Program-made: the position numbers and the translations under genes
Notes under the pieces: model-generated
Seen by the model: only the letters and a program-made list of their open reading frames with translations
What the model was told of the DNA's origin: nothing
The model's database searches: none
Shown: positions 1 to 12,400 of the stretch, piece by piece
Numbering within the stretch: the first letter of the stretch is position 1
Layout: each line of letters starts with the position of its first letter
Assembly (NCBI GenBank): GCA_025677815.1
Contig: JAIXMP010000013.1
Span: 744,001-808,000 of the forward strand
Origin: Phascolomyces articulosus
Lineage: Eukaryota > Mucoromycota > Mucoromycetes > Mucorales > Lichtheimiaceae
DNA length: 64,000 nucleotides
Reading direction: 5' to 3'

Positions 1-1607
1 GGATATGGCTTCTCTTCTTCTTCATGTCCCTTAAAAATTAAGTATGATGGGGATAATTATATATCGTTTCTTACTTTCACTCTATCAATAAATGGATCAT
101 CTCACGTTTTTTTCCTAATTGAATATTAATAAGGAGACCTAATAATTGGATGATCGACTTAATAATAATATAGGATTAACAACCGTTACAAGGTCTATTA
201 TAGTCGTTGTAGTTGATCCCTTATTATTAAATAGCACCTTTTTTTTTGTAAACGTATACCACGATATTACTTATATGAACTATTTACCATGTTTATAATT
301 CTATTTCGCATGACAAAATAGATTCGTTCTATCTAAGCGGGAAAAAAATGAATTAGTTTTTTTTTTCGATCTAAAACTTATAATACATCCGAAACAAACA
401 AAAGGTTTTTTTTTATACATTTGAACCAAAAATAGAGTCTCATACGTTCTTATAGTGGTTGATGGTGATCCAAAGATATATATGTACATAGTAAGAGAAA
501 AGACTTGTAAAAAGACGATTAATTATATGAAAATGTGACAAGAGATGAATGGTAAGAACTATCCAAATTTATGATATGAAAAAGGATCTTACCAAATAAG
601 TTATTGAAGTGGAACCACTTCCGGTTCTGCCCCTAGAAAATGTGCGGAGCCATCGGAAAAGTCGGCCGCAAACGAAGTGGTGGTGAATCCAACAAATAAT
701 AATAAAAAAAGTGTACGTGTGCTTAGATATTCTTTTTTAAACCTTACTCATTGCAAACAATGTATTACCACTTAATAATTTTTTTTTTCGCACCGTTCGT
801 AATAACCTACGGAAGATCATTTTTTACTATTTCCCGTTTATAGTATTATTATGTGGCTCTATTCATTTAGTCTTATATGTCTATTGAATCATTCCCATAC
901 ACATTGTAAGGGAAAAAAAAGGGTCCATCCTTTATAATTCATAAGATCGATTCTCCATCATCCATCCATAATAATAATTTAATAATCATATAGAATTTTT
1001 CTTCATCCAATTTTGAATGACGTTTGATTTTTTTTTTAATCCAGCCGACCTGTATCGGGCTGACATGTAGATATCCTGTTCGGGCAATAAATTAGCACGA
1101 ATTCACCCGTGGTTTTCCCAACTCTTACCAGTGGATAGCATTTCATATTAGAACTTGGTAAGGTTTGAGTTGATAGAGAAGTGGATCGAGAAATGGAAAT
1201 GGTTGAAAGTGTAAAAAACCCATTTTCTAGAATTAGGTAAGGAAAAGAAAATGAATATCCATTTTGACTATGATTATAATTGCTTATGATACTTGGATTG
1301 AATGTGAGAAAAGCCTTTTATATTGCGGGGGGGAAACACTGGAAAAGGTCGGCTAAGTTCGGCACATGTGATAATTGTCAAATTTTTTCCCACTGATTCC
1401 CGTCTTTACTCACAGGGGAGAAATAAACACCGACTCTTCAACCTTTTGTCTTATTACTTGTGTGTGCGTGCGTGCGTGTGTGAGTGTGATTTTCTATTAC
1501 ATAAAGTCAAAAAAGAAACATAAAGAACCAGCACTTTTTTCAACTGATCTTGGCTCTTTCGTTTTATCTACACTTTTTTTTTCTTTTCATATAAATCTAT
1601 AATCACC
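1..1607. other. gene-free left edge and upstream region of the succinyl-CoA ligase gene
   Basis: No ORF here looks like a protein and no RNA gene was recognised. The stretch is AT-rich with many homopolymer runs. A GT-rich tract near 1460-1490 and a T/C-rich tract before position 1600 precede the start codon at 1608, as expected for a promoter and 5' leader. No clear TATA box could be assigned. Confidence 0.6.
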
Positions 1608-3993
1608 ATGTTCAAATCACTTCGTTCTGCTTCTGCTCTTGCCGCTCGTGCCTCTATGGTGAGTTTTCTTTACAATATTGCCATTCAAACCCCCATCTAC
1701 CACACACAACAACACCTTTCTACACAAACTACCTTTCTATCTATCTTTAGCTATCTCTATCTACCTTACTTTTCATACATAAAAATATAACATAGACGGA
1801 ACTAGTTAACTTATATATTTACAAAAAAAAAAAAAAAAAAAAAACTTATAGGCTGCTCGTGCTCCCACTCAACAACAAAAGCGTTTCCTTAACATTCATG
1901 AATATCTTTCCGTTGATCTTTTGCGAAAGTATGGTATCAACGCTCCTCGTGGTGAAGTTGCCAAGACTCCTCAAGAAGCTTTTGAAATCGCTAAGCGTCT
2001 TGGTAAGAACCATAGTCAAACGTTGATAGAAAAAGAGGGATAGGACCATAGAAAGGAAAAAAAAAAGATAAGCTGACCGCACGTTCCTTTTTTAATAATA
2101 AATAGGATCTGATGACTTGGTCATCAAGGCTCAAGTCCTTGCTGGTGGTCGTGGTAAGGGTACCTTTGATAACGGTTTCAAGGGTGGTGTCAAGACTTTC
2201 TCTACGTAAGTTCTTTTAACCATGTGTAATTTTTTTTTGTGGGGAAAAAGAAGGTTCTTCAAAAAAAAAAAAACGTGAGAAATTCGTTTATTAACTTTGA
2301 TATTGTTGCGATCAAATGAAATAGTCCCGAAGAAGGTCAAGCTCTTGCTGAAAAGATGCTTGGTCACAAGTTGATCACCAAGCAAACAGGTGCTGCTGGT
2401 AAGCCTTGTAACGCAGTCTATATCTGTGAACGCAAGTACGCTCGTAACGAATATTACTTTGCCATCTTGATGGACCGTAAGGCTGCTGGTCCTGTTGTCG
2501 TTGCTTCTTCTGAAGGTGGTGTTGATATCGAAACCGTTGCTAAGGAAAACCCCGACGCCATTGTTACCATGCCCGTGGATATCAAGGTCGGTTTGACCAA
2601 GGAGCAAGCTGTTGAATTGGCTACCCGTGTTGGTTTCAGCCCCGTCGCTGTTGACAGTGCTGCTGATACCTTTGTCAATCTTTACAAGCTTTTCCTTGAA
2701 AAGGATGCTACTCAAGTTGAAATTAACCCCTTGTCTGAATCATCTGACCATGAAGGTAACGTATCTCAATCTATATATTAATTTTCTTATTTGGAAGGAA
2801 AGGAGGGAGGACAGATGGAGCGGGTGTTTCCGGTTCCCATCAAAATGGAGTAGTATCATTAAAAAAAGATAAAAAAAAACACAATATAAACAATATATAT
2901 GTATATTTACTAATAAGACGCGTCATCTATTCTTATTTATTTATTATTTTAGTTCTCTGCATGGATGCTAAGGTATGTTATTGTGGATGATACACGTCAC
3001 ACATTTAAAGTGACCATGGAAAAAAAAGGGAGAGAGAAACGTAATAAGAATAATGGAACGTATTAAAAACTAATGATTTCTTTATTTCTTTTCAATAATA
3101 CAATAGTTGAACTTTGATGATAACGCTGATTTCAGACAAAAGGATGTATTCGCTCTTCGTGATTTCACTCAAGAAGATTCCCGTGAAACTGCTGCTGCCA
3201 AGTATCACCTTAACTACATTGGTTTGGATGGTCACATTGGTTGTTTAGGTATGTTATTAGAAAAGCTTTTGGAAAAAAGAGAAGCGGATGGGGGTGAGGA
3301 ATATTAATAATAGAGAACAATATATTGATAATTTTTTTCATTCTTTGAATGATGATTAGTCAACGGTGCTGGTCTTGCCATGGCCACTATGGATATCATT
3401 CAACTTCACGGTGGTAAGCCCGCCAACTTTTTGGATGTCGGTGGTGCTGCTACTCCCGAAACCGTCAAGGCTGCCTTTGAAATTATCACATCCGATCCTC
3501 AGGTAAATACAGTAGCGTGAATTTATTTATGTTCTAGCAAAATACGATTGTGTCAGCTTAATTTACTCACGATATATACCTTCGGGCTTATTTTTTTAGG
3601 TGACTTCCGCATTTGTCAACATTTTCGGTGGTATCATGCGATGTGATATCATTGCTGAAGGTATCATTGCTGCAGCCAAGGAATTAGATATGAAGATTCC
3701 TTTGGTTGTTCGTTTGCAAGGTACCAAAGTCGATGAAGCCAAGAAGTTGGTAAGTAAAAACGTGGGAGGGATGATGTGGAGGAAATTGAAAGATGGTTAA
3801 AGAAACAGAAAAGAAAAGATAAGGTTTTTAATAATTTTCTTTACTAATTCTTTATTATTATTATTAGATTGCTGAATCTGGTCTTCGTATCTTTGCTAAC
3901 GATGATCTTGATATTGCCGCACAAAAGGTTGTCAAGTTCTCTGATATTGTCAAGACTGCTAAGGAAGCTGACATTAACGTTACCTTCAACTAA
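1608..3993 (+). CDS. LSC2: succinyl-CoA ligase [ADP/GTP-forming] subunit beta, mitochondrial
   Basis: TCA-cycle enzyme of the mitochondrial matrix. With the alpha subunit it interconverts succinyl-CoA and succinate, coupled to ADP or GDP phosphorylation. Nine exons join in frame: 1608-1658, 1852-2002, 2106-2205, 2325-2755, 2953-2972, 3107-3248, 3360-3502, 3600-3749 and 3868-3993. They give 437 residues, close to the usual family length. The N-terminus is rich in Arg, Ser and Ala, as in a mitochondrial presequence. It is followed by [19 protein letters not shown], then an ATP-grasp domain with the nucleotide-loop motif [11 protein letters not shown]. The C-terminal CoA-ligase domain contains [25 protein letters not shown] and [17 protein letters not shown]. 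Exon 5 is only 20 nt. The first intron holds a run of 22 A. The start ATG opens the presequence directly after a C/T-rich leader. Identification is firm; ADP or GDP preference cannot be read from sequence alone. Confidence 0.96.
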
Positions 3994-5065
3994 AAAAAAA
4001 TTTACCCTTTTTTCATCATTATTTTTTTTTTGCCATTCACACAACTACCTTTACTTACACCATGAATATATAAACACAACATAACATTTTTTTTCACGCG
4101 CATTCATCTTTCTTCTACCCCAACCAATCAATTTGTCACGCACCTTCTTTTCCCGATATTAATTCAAGTTACCAAATCCCCCTCTTTAACTTCGTATATT
4201 ATTTCTCTACCATCTCTCTTATGTTCTTAAGAAACACTCAGGCACTCTCTTTTTTTTTGCATTGATTTTTTATATTACCCCCGTTTTTTTTTGGAATTAG
4301 ACTTGTTCCTGTACAAAAGAAAAAATCCGCATTTTCTACAAATACAAATATTATATTTTTTTTATGATTATATTTTTATATATACAAATATTGAAATGAT
4401 GCTGTTAATTTAGTTTATAATTATGTTATAGACAATGTATTCCCTAGGTAGAAAATATTACGTCAGAAACCATTTCAACAAACGGTGACACCAACAACAA
4501 CAATGTTATTATATATAGTAAGGTACGTATTCTCATTGTGTGCATGAGAGAATTCTTCAGATCCTGGTATAATAGATCACGTACATATTTTGTATCCAGT
4601 GCACATGATACTAATAAGGATTATCCAAAAACTATATATATAATAAAATCGAGGATCTTTCATATCCTTTTCAACCATGGGTATACATCGTTCCTTGTTG
4701 TGTCCGTGTTTATGAGAGAGAAGGATGGTGAATGAAGAAAAACTCTATTCCATCCATCAAAATGAAAATTGACAGATCTTCTCTTATGTTATATGTAACA
4801 TCTTGAATATATCAACGATATCAAGTATCCCAATCACACTGTGCTCGACAAGTGATATTTGAATAGTAAAAATACAAAGTGGGTTTTGTAGTAAAACGAG
4901 TGCTTTTTATTTATATGTACAGGGTGTATGTGCGGTGAAATGTTATATTAACGAACATAATTGTCTTAATGCATAAATTGCCGTACAAATGGTCAAAATG
5001 GTGACTTGTCGGCTATATGCAATATGGTTTTTGATATGCTAGTGTGTTTCATCCAATATTCGCTT
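3994..5065. other. gene-free spacer
   Basis: This holds the 3' region of the succinyl-CoA ligase gene followed by AT-rich sequence. The ORFs in it (for example 4538-4735) are short, of ordinary AT-rich composition and resemble nothing recognised. Nothing else is seen. Confidence 0.5.
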
Positions 5066-5802
5066 TTATTGGAGGGTGCAAAGGTGGTGAGAGAATGATA
5101 TTATGTTACTTGGCTTCGATTTATACATTGATTTTCCTTTTGGCTTATTTTTATAAGATACTAAATGTGTCATAATATCTACTAATGATGTCCTTGGTGA
5201 GAATGCCTCATCAATTTTAGCTATACCCACTATACTCAAGTTAACATCTTGGCTTGTGTTATTTAATTCAAGAATAGAAATAAAATTAGAACCGAATTCA
5301 TCACCACATGTAGGGATCTGATATTCTTCAGTTTCTTGGACAATAGCAACGTATACCATGGTGCACTCCATTGTGGATAACTTCATTCAACGGCCTATAT
5401 AATACACCTAAATAACTATTCTTTCAAATCCATGATTTAAATTATGTATATTAAATGAAATCACATTCTAACCAGTATATGGCGGAAGCATACCGCTTTC
5501 AAACTTCGAACGCCATGAATATCATTGTCAACGTCTTTGGATATTTTGTTAAACAAATCTTTCAAAAGTTTGGGTACATGCACGCCAGTTTCAATAATAA
5601 GTTCTTTCTTGGTTGCTACTACGTCGTTTGACTTGCCAGCCTCTGAACATGCATATTCTAAATTATTCTTTATTGTTAATAAATCAGGGCAACTAGCATT
5701 GCGTTTAATGTCAACTTGTTCTTTTCCGGTGATACTGCGAGTAGAGTTGCGCTGGAACAATGTGGCCTTGCAGGTGCGGTCCTTTGAATAAAAATCATAC
5801 AA
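5066..5802 (-). pseudogene. decayed protein-coding remnant in two reading frames, family unknown
   Basis: Two collinear minus-strand ORFs, 5802-5461 (upstream half) and 5386-5066 (downstream half), look coding in composition against the AT-rich surroundings. The upstream piece has a basic stretch, then PDLLTIKNNLEYACSEAGK and a later VPKLLKDLFNKI. The downstream piece has EEYQIPTCGDEFGSNFISIL. No satisfactory splice joins them in frame: the ATG-containing frame of the second piece is preceded directly by a stop. The simplest reading is a broken copy of one gene, perhaps from a multi-copy uncharacterised fungal family or a mobile element. The D...E.GK spacing faintly recalls PD-(D/E)XK nucleases, but this is a guess. 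No function is assigned. Confidence 0.4.
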
Positions 5803-6772
5803 CAGGCTTGTTTACTATCATTGTTGTCATGATTGTATAGACAGTATACTACCTGCTGTTTCATATGTCTTTCGAACACAATAGATGTTTTTTTTATGAA
5901 TGATACATCATAAATCAAACATCGTTGTATTGGTAATTAAATTAGTTTTATATTCTCTATAGCTACAGTCAAGTGTTGACCACTTTTATATAGATGTTGA
6001 CAATAAAAGCAGAAAGAAACTCTTAGTGCTACAGAGATATATAATCAAAGTCCTTATTACAGGTAGAAGATTATCAGATATTTAACAAGCATCTCATTCA
6101 TGGTCTATTAAACCATGAGTAGCATATGAATAACGAAGCAATGTTCGATTATGCAGAACGTCAGTAAGACAGAGAATCATGAAAAAATAATGGGTAAATA
6201 TGTGGCTATTCTAGAACTGTTGAATGGGTTAAAATATATTGATACCAAGCAAGGAGTTGTATGGTATCATTGTTAGCATAGATAATGCTTCTCTGTAATT
6301 ACACTTGCAAAGTTCGGTGATAGGGGAGATTTACTTATCCAACAAATGTCAATGGATTATTTTACAAAAGCAACATGTATTTATATATTTTGTATCTGTA
6401 CAGAACTTTTATTTTTAGTTGATTGAATAAAAAAAAAAAGAATAGATGAATCATGATTGAATAGCTGTAGTAGAAGGAAGAGACAGAAATAAAAAAAACT
6501 CCAATGTCAAATGTTGTTTGTGTTGTCTATTTTATAAAGTTTTGTGTGAGAAAGAGAGATATATATTTATTATAGACTATTATTATACGTAAGTAAATAA
6601 ATTATCTACTATTTTTCTCAATCCAGCAATAGTAAAGCTGATGTTCCAAAAGTCGAATAGTCAATGTGTTTGAAGGATCAAATAAAATAGGAGAGAAATG
6701 AGATAATTATAAATAAATAGCAAACGGAATGTCAAGTTCTTAGTTCACCATGCTAACAATAAAAAGTTAAAC
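5803..6772. other. gene-free spacer
   Basis: AT-rich sequence. The minus-strand frame at 5918-5676 overlaps the upstream end of the decayed remnant and may contain more of it, but similarity is not clear. No RNA gene or repeat of note was seen. Confidence 0.45.
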
Positions 6773-7096
6773 ATGAATCCGTCCCCCACAGGACGTAGAC
6801 CTGACTTGACAGCGTGGGGGAAAAGGTGTCTTACACTATTAACAGGCTTCCATATATCTCCCGCCAATATTCAAAAGCCCAAAGAATCTAACCATCCGTG
6901 GAAGGTTAATGATCAAATAATAGCTGAATCAGAAATCATTAACATGGGTACTAGTATAGGTGCTAACGAATCATCAAATAGCTACTACCCATCAAACGTC
7001 TGTAGTGAACAGAAACGCGATTCCTCGGTTTGGGATGCAATTTGCAATCGAGCGAATAGAGACAACTTTCCCCTGAAAACAAGAAGACGGTACTAG
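6773..7096 (+). CDS. unrecognised 107-residue ORF with a GC-richer start
   Basis: An open frame from ATG 6773 to a stop at 7096 encodes a hydrophilic protein rich in Asn, Ser and Arg, with no membrane segment and no motif I recognise. Its composition is more protein-like than other small ORFs nearby, and its first 50 nt are richer in G+C than the flanks. A perfect inverted repeat (TCCCCCAC at 6782-6789, GTGGGGGA at 6814-6821) lies within its first codons. It could be a small orphan gene, one exon of a larger decayed gene, or chance. No intron signals extend it convincingly. Confidence 0.2.
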   Translation: MNPSPTGRRPDLTAWGKRCLTLLTGFHISPANIQKPKESNHPWKVNDQIIAESEIINMGTSIGANESSNSYYPSNVCSEQKRDSSVWDAICNRANRDNFPLKTRRRY

Positions 7097-10000
7097 GTTT
7101 TCTGGTAATTCATTGGAGTCATACGGGGAAAACCACCGACACAGCTAGTAAAACAGAACAAATGTACTCACAAATCAGAACTAGACCCGGCTGATTATTG
7201 TACATACCTGAATCATACAATGATTTACCAAAAATGATAATAATAATAATAATATGCCAGCAAGGTTTTTTTTAAGTGAAGAAAAAAAAGAGAAAAAGAG
7301 AAAACCAAAAAAAAAAAATCGCCTTTTTGTAATTTTTTTCCCGATTGCTGCGCAGCACGCTTATTACTTGGATATCTGGTTCGATTAATAAATAAATGAA
7401 GTGAATGTCAAAAAGTTGACAATGTCGTTGTCATGAATATTTATGTTGAGTTAAAGCAGTGCCTAACTGTACCTGGTCCACCAAGCCTTTGGATTGTTTC
7501 ACTTGGGCACTAGAAACCCGTATGGCGCTGATGATTTTATTATGATTGTGATAAAATAAATATTTAGAAAGCCTACATTATTAATTAAGGACGATTTTGC
7601 CAGAAACGCTTTTTTTTTTATTTTGGCGAACCGAACATGCTCGACAACTTCGAATTGATATGATAAGCAATGATTCCAGACTTGCTCTTGCCAATCGGGG
7701 ACGAGTGTCCATTTTTTTTAAACAAAAGAAGTGTGGATGCTAATACAACTGTTCCAGGTGGCATTTATTTGCCTACTACAATAATATTCGTTAAATATTT
7801 ATTGTCGATGAAGTGTTTTAAAATATTTACAGTGAATAGTCAAGTTGTATATAAAGATTGCCTGTATGTGTATGTCGTCCGACTTAAAGTTTGCAGAACA
7901 AAGAAGAAGTCTGCTAGTAACACATGTAATGATGATTCCACTTTTTTTTTTTACCCATCAAAAAAAACTCCCTGCTCCTTAATACTCCATCTACGCATAA
8001 TCCAACAGTTCATGTATCAAAGTGAAACGCATGATGTACATTCTCTAGTATCAAAAGACTGTTCAGAATTTTAATTTTATGAATATACGTTCTAGTAATT
8101 AGAGCGTTGTACTCAACATAAGCTTTTCAAGAATGATGGAATGAACGAATGTTTTGTATTATCCAAACTACTAAATCTCCCACTTATACAAATAATAAAC
8201 CTGTTTTATTTATATATATAATTTACGATGCATTGTTCTTTTAAATATTTTTGGACGTGCGGATAGTAACAAGAAATGTAATACCTCCAAAATGCATAAT
8301 TGTTCATTTAGAGATTTTTCGACCTTTTTTTTACCTTGTCGATCCATGCAAGCTCTATCCAATAGAAAGAATGAAAAAAAGTAACCATAGTTTCGGATGC
8401 TGTCCAAAAAAAAAACTATTTATTATTATAATAATAATTAATTAAACTATATATACATTAATCCTAATCCAATATGTATATGAAATGTTTTATGTTCAAA
8501 TATTCAAAAGTGTCATAGATTATAAACAAACAAAGCATCATCTTATACATTTCTTTTATATTATTCGTACTAAAGAAGGGTAAGCCCCGTAAACAGGTTA
8601 TTATTATCATTCAGATCATTCTTTTTCCAGCATTTTTGTTTACTCATAACAGGTACAAGAACAACAAACAAACCACAGGAATGAAACATGGCTTTTTGAG
8701 AAATCTTTCTCCCAGTATATAAAATTTATTTATAAAAAAAATTATAACCTAACGTGCACCAGATAGTGCGTGGTGATTTATTAATATCATATGGGATCAC
8801 AAACGGCTTCAATGGAAGAAAAAAAAATAAAGTCACGACTTTTTATAATTACATAGAATCCGTTTTTTTGTTTTCCTTTCTTTTTCCTTCTTTAAACCAC
8901 CCACACAGTAACACCCCCACACCCCCCACACGCACACACACATATATATATATATTCGTTCTATTTTACCAATAAAAAAAAAGAGGAAGTAGGTTCCTCT
9001 TTTTTTTTCTCGGTGTGGTAACTCTTGGTGACGAGGACGACGCGTTTTTTTTGTTCACCATGGAAACCAAGGGATCTAAACTTTTTGGAATGAATTTCAA
9101 TAAATTCAATCGTTGAAATCAGGATCATGGAAAGCCATCCATCTCGATGTTATAAAATAAATCTATGCGTCATTGGAGAAAGGGGGAGTGTGGCAGCACA
9201 CGACAAAAGCAAAATACCGTCGTGGTCGCGCTCCCCAGCTTTTTTGTTTCTTTCAAAAACGTATACACACATAGATATATATACAATACACATTGCTCAC
9301 TCTCTTTTCGCTCCGGTCAACAGATGGTGGATGTTGTCTCTCTCTCTCTCCCTTCCTCTTCCTGCTCCTTTGGGATCCGTCTCCCCGGGGGTGTGCGGGT
9401 TAGAGGGAGGGCAAATAAAGGTGTACGCATGCATCTCTTTTTTCTGTGTCATTTTATTATTCTCTTTCTCCCCACCTCGGTTGGCTGGTCCATCCGATGT
9501 TTTTTTCTCCTTCTCGTTCTTTCCTCCATCTTTCAACTATCTCGAGTTATCCTCGCTCGTCCCCCTTCTTCTCTCTCTCCTCCTCTCCTCATCACAGTTA
9601 TACTTTATCTTTTACTCTTCAATGCTTAAATCTATCTTTTTTTTTGTACTTTGACTTATACTCTTTTTTAATAAACTTGCTTTTTTTAATTTACAAAAAG
9701 TGGGCAATGCGTTGCATGGGAAAAGGGGAGAGAAAAAAAAAACTTTAACTTGCTACTAAGTAAAAAAAAAACCCTACTTACTGCTTTAAAAATGGATGTT
9801 GGCCATGTCAAAACAATCTATGACAAATAAAAAAAAAATAAGAAATTGGGGACATCATCCTAAGGAAGGTAGGTAGTGATGCTACTTCCCTGAACGATAG
9901 CATAATAATGCGTAATCTGCTGGAAAATTGGGAATCAACTTTGATTTTTCATTGGAAAGTTTTCTTCTCTATATTTTGGATCGCCACTCGAAAAAAAAAA

Positions 10001-10121
10001 ATAAACTTTGTTGGTATAGTAGTATATCAACGCGTGCGAATCAAAAGTACAAACGTTTTGCTTGTTGTCGCCATAATACACCCTTCTTCTCTCATCTCCA
10101 CTTTTTTTTTTTTGACCCAAC
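7097..10121. other. gene-free spacer and upstream region of the CCDC47-like gene
   Basis: About 3 kb without a supportable gene. From about 9290 to 9660 the plus strand is strongly C/T-rich, which creates long but low-complexity ORFs. Such pyrimidine tracts are common in fungal promoters and leaders. Short dinucleotide runs (CT near 9340, AC/AT near 8930-8955) are present. No tRNA or other RNA gene was recognised. Confidence 0.5.
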
Positions 10122-11948
10122 ATGTTGCAACGGTTGATGGGTATCACGGTCGCCTTGACCACTATGGTTGTTATGACAACAGCTGAAGAACAACAACAAT
10201 CAGGTATATACTTTTTTTTTTTTGATGGAATAAATGGCGATTGTCTATTTTCTCCCAGAAATGAGCTTTTATGTAATCTATTATATATATATAAATAGAA
10301 AAACCCAAAGCTTCCCCATTAGCTCAAAAGCCTCAATTTACAAGACGTAAGTAACAATAAGGAATAAAAAAAAGTGTGATACTCTATTTGTATATTAAAA
10401 AAATACCCAACCTATTCGTTTATTTTTAGCTTTGACTATTCAAGATTTTAAGGCAGAAGCTATTCTTGTTTCCTTTTTCTTTCTTTTTATTGTTCTTTGG
10501 TACAGTGGTTCTAGTGCCAATGCTTCTAAAGCAAAGAAATGGTAATGTATCTGTTGGAAAAGGAGGGTTTCAATGGGAAAAAAAGAGGATCTATGTGTGT
10601 GTGTGTAAGTAGTTAATAGGACTTTTCTTCTTTTTTAGGCTTGATTCACAAATTGAATATCTTAACCAACAATTTGCTATGATTGGTAATAAGGCTGACA
10701 AGACCGTCCTTTTCAAGGATGGACCCAATGATTATCAATTATATGTCACTGGTCGTCGTAACGTTCAATTTGGTCATTGGTGGATTAATGTAAGTTCCTT
10801 TTTTTTTGGTGGGAGTCAATGGGAAGAGAGAGGGGGAAAAGTGTGAAGCCTCTAAAAAAAGATTCTATTGTCTAATCTATTTATCTTTATTTTTATATTT
10901 ATATAGCTGAAACCAAGAAGTGATATTTTGGGATGGGTGGTTAGCTTGGTTGCTTCCTTGGTGGGTTATGGTGAAACTCCTGCTGATCAATTGACCATTG
11001 ATATGACTTTGGATAAAGATTTGAACAAGGCTTTTGTATTTGCCATTCTTCCCAAGGATAAAGCCCAATCAATCCGTGATAATCGTTATGATTTGGTAAA
11101 TAAGTGAAATGAATTTGCATTGTGAAGGATAGTCACTCACTATTTTCATTGGTTATATATATATTTTTATAGAAACAATTTACACGTCTTGCCGATTCTC
11201 CTCAATTACCTTCCAATTTGACAGTCTACACTGAAGTACAAAAATTAGCCGACCAAATCTTATCAAGCAAAGTATCCGAATTAATTAGCCAATCTCCTGA
11301 TTTTAAATCTTTGATCATTACAAGTCAAACCGATTATGAACCTGAAAAGTAAGATTTGCCATCGATCTAGAATTCTTTCATCCCTTTCTTTCTTTCTTTC
11401 TTCGTCTTAAAGAGGATGTATTGTAAATATACACGAAGAAAGGAGGTTTATTCAAATTGTGTTGTTCCCCTTGAAAAAAAAAAGAACTCACTCATCCTTT
11501 TTTATATACATATATATATATATAGATACAAGGGTGATCAAGAATTAACATTCCATCTTACTGCGAACTTGAGTGATCGTCGTGAAATGGTAGAATTAGC
11601 TTGTTTATTACCTGATATTATCAATGACCTTCATTTGACCACGGATGTAAGTTTTTATATAAGGGGAAAGGAGATTCATTGCATTGGTTTTAGAGGGGAA
11701 AAAAACTCATTGATATTGTTTAGATCAAGAACAAATTGAAAAAGAATCGTGAAGAATTAGAAAAGAAGGCTGCGAAAGCATTAGCTGAAGAACGTGCTGA
11801 AGAATTAGCACGAAAGAAAGCTGAAGCTAAAAAAGCGGAAGCTGATAAAGTCAAATCCATGACACCTGCTGAACAACGTAAATGGGAAGAAAAGGAACGT
11901 ATTCGTGAATTGAAAAAGTCTCAAAAGAAACGTACCAAGCGTGCATAA
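10122..11948 (+). CDS. CCDC47-like ER membrane protein (PAT-complex/multipass translocon subunit family)
   Basis: Homologues of CCDC47 (DUF1682 family) sit in the ER membrane. They bind ribosomes and translocon and help insert multi-pass membrane proteins. Eight exons (10122-10203, 10299-10346, 10430-10541, 10639-10789, 10907-11095, 11173-11348, 11526-11646, 11724-11948) join in frame to 367 residues. The start Met opens a hydrophobic signal-like segment (LMGITVALTTMVVMTTA). A transmembrane segment near residues 54-75 (VSFFFLFIVLWYSGS) follows. The luminal/cytosolic body contains VLFKDGPNDYQLYVTGRRNV and GWVVSLVASLVGYGETPADQ, and the protein ends in a long Lys/Glu/Ala-rich coiled coil with a basic tail (SQKKRTKRA). 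This order of signal, TM, conserved body and charged coiled-coil tail is the family pattern. It is convergent with the small CBP4-like gene, 61 nt away. Confidence 0.88.
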
Positions 11949-12009
11949 ATATTATTTTTTTTTTAAAAAAAAAGTTGTCATGTTAATATAAAATATATTT
12001 TAAAATTTT

Positions 12010-12400
12010 TTATTGTTGTTGTTTTGATTCATTATCAAGAAGAGTTGTAGCAGGTGTATCATTACGAACAGGTATAGCACCGGATTGCCAAGTAGGTTTA
12101 TCTGATTGAGCTGCTAATTTCATATGTTCCATTAATGCTTGATGTTGTTGTTGATTACGTGCTTTGACCTTGTCATATTCTTCACGTAAATGAGGATCCA
12201 GACGCTTATATTAAAAAAAGGGGGGGAGGGGAAGGTGAGTGAATGTCATTTGGGGTTCCAATGTATATATATATGTATATAAAGGGTATTTATACCTGTC
12301 TCATTTGTTCTTCATTAGGAACTGTGAATTTCATTAAACCATAACCTGTACCAATAATGCCAGTAGCATAGACAAGTGCTCTTGCTACAGAGATTCCCAT
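12010..12400 (-). CDS. CBP4: CBP4-like cytochrome bc1 complex assembly factor
   Basis: Small mitochondrial inner-membrane protein whose family supports biogenesis of cytochrome b in respiratory complex III. Two exons, 12400-12296 and 12204-12010, joined by a 91-nt intron, give 99 residues. The N-terminal membrane segment (ARALVYATGIIGTGYGLMKF) is followed by TVPNEEQMRQRLDPHLREEY, a charged helix, and KPTWQSGAIPVRND. The hydrophobic helix, the T-P-x-E-E-Q motif, the L-x-P-x-L-R-x-x-Y motif and the late P-x-W match CBP4, and more loosely animal UQCC3. Because the gene is short and split it is easily missed. The start is the first Met, five residues before the hydrophobic helix. Family assignment rests on motif order recalled from known members; confidence is good but not complete. 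Confidence 0.75.

Noticed and set aside
2131..2715. 194-codon minus-strand ORF
   Set aside because: Antisense shadow of the succinyl-CoA ligase exons, whose plus-strand reading is a clear conserved enzyme.
5461..5802. PD-(D/E)XK nuclease assignment for the remnant
   Set aside because: Only a loose D...E.GK spacing is visible; not enough to name a nuclease.
7670..8074. 134-codon plus-strand ORF
   Set aside because: Composition follows local AT content and homopolymers, with no motif, splice signals or protein-like pattern.
9127..9654. 175-codon plus-strand ORF and overlapping frames
   Set aside because: It lies in a C/T-rich tract that opens several frames at once. The translation is Ser/Leu/Phe low complexity without motifs; more likely a leader or promoter pyrimidine tract.
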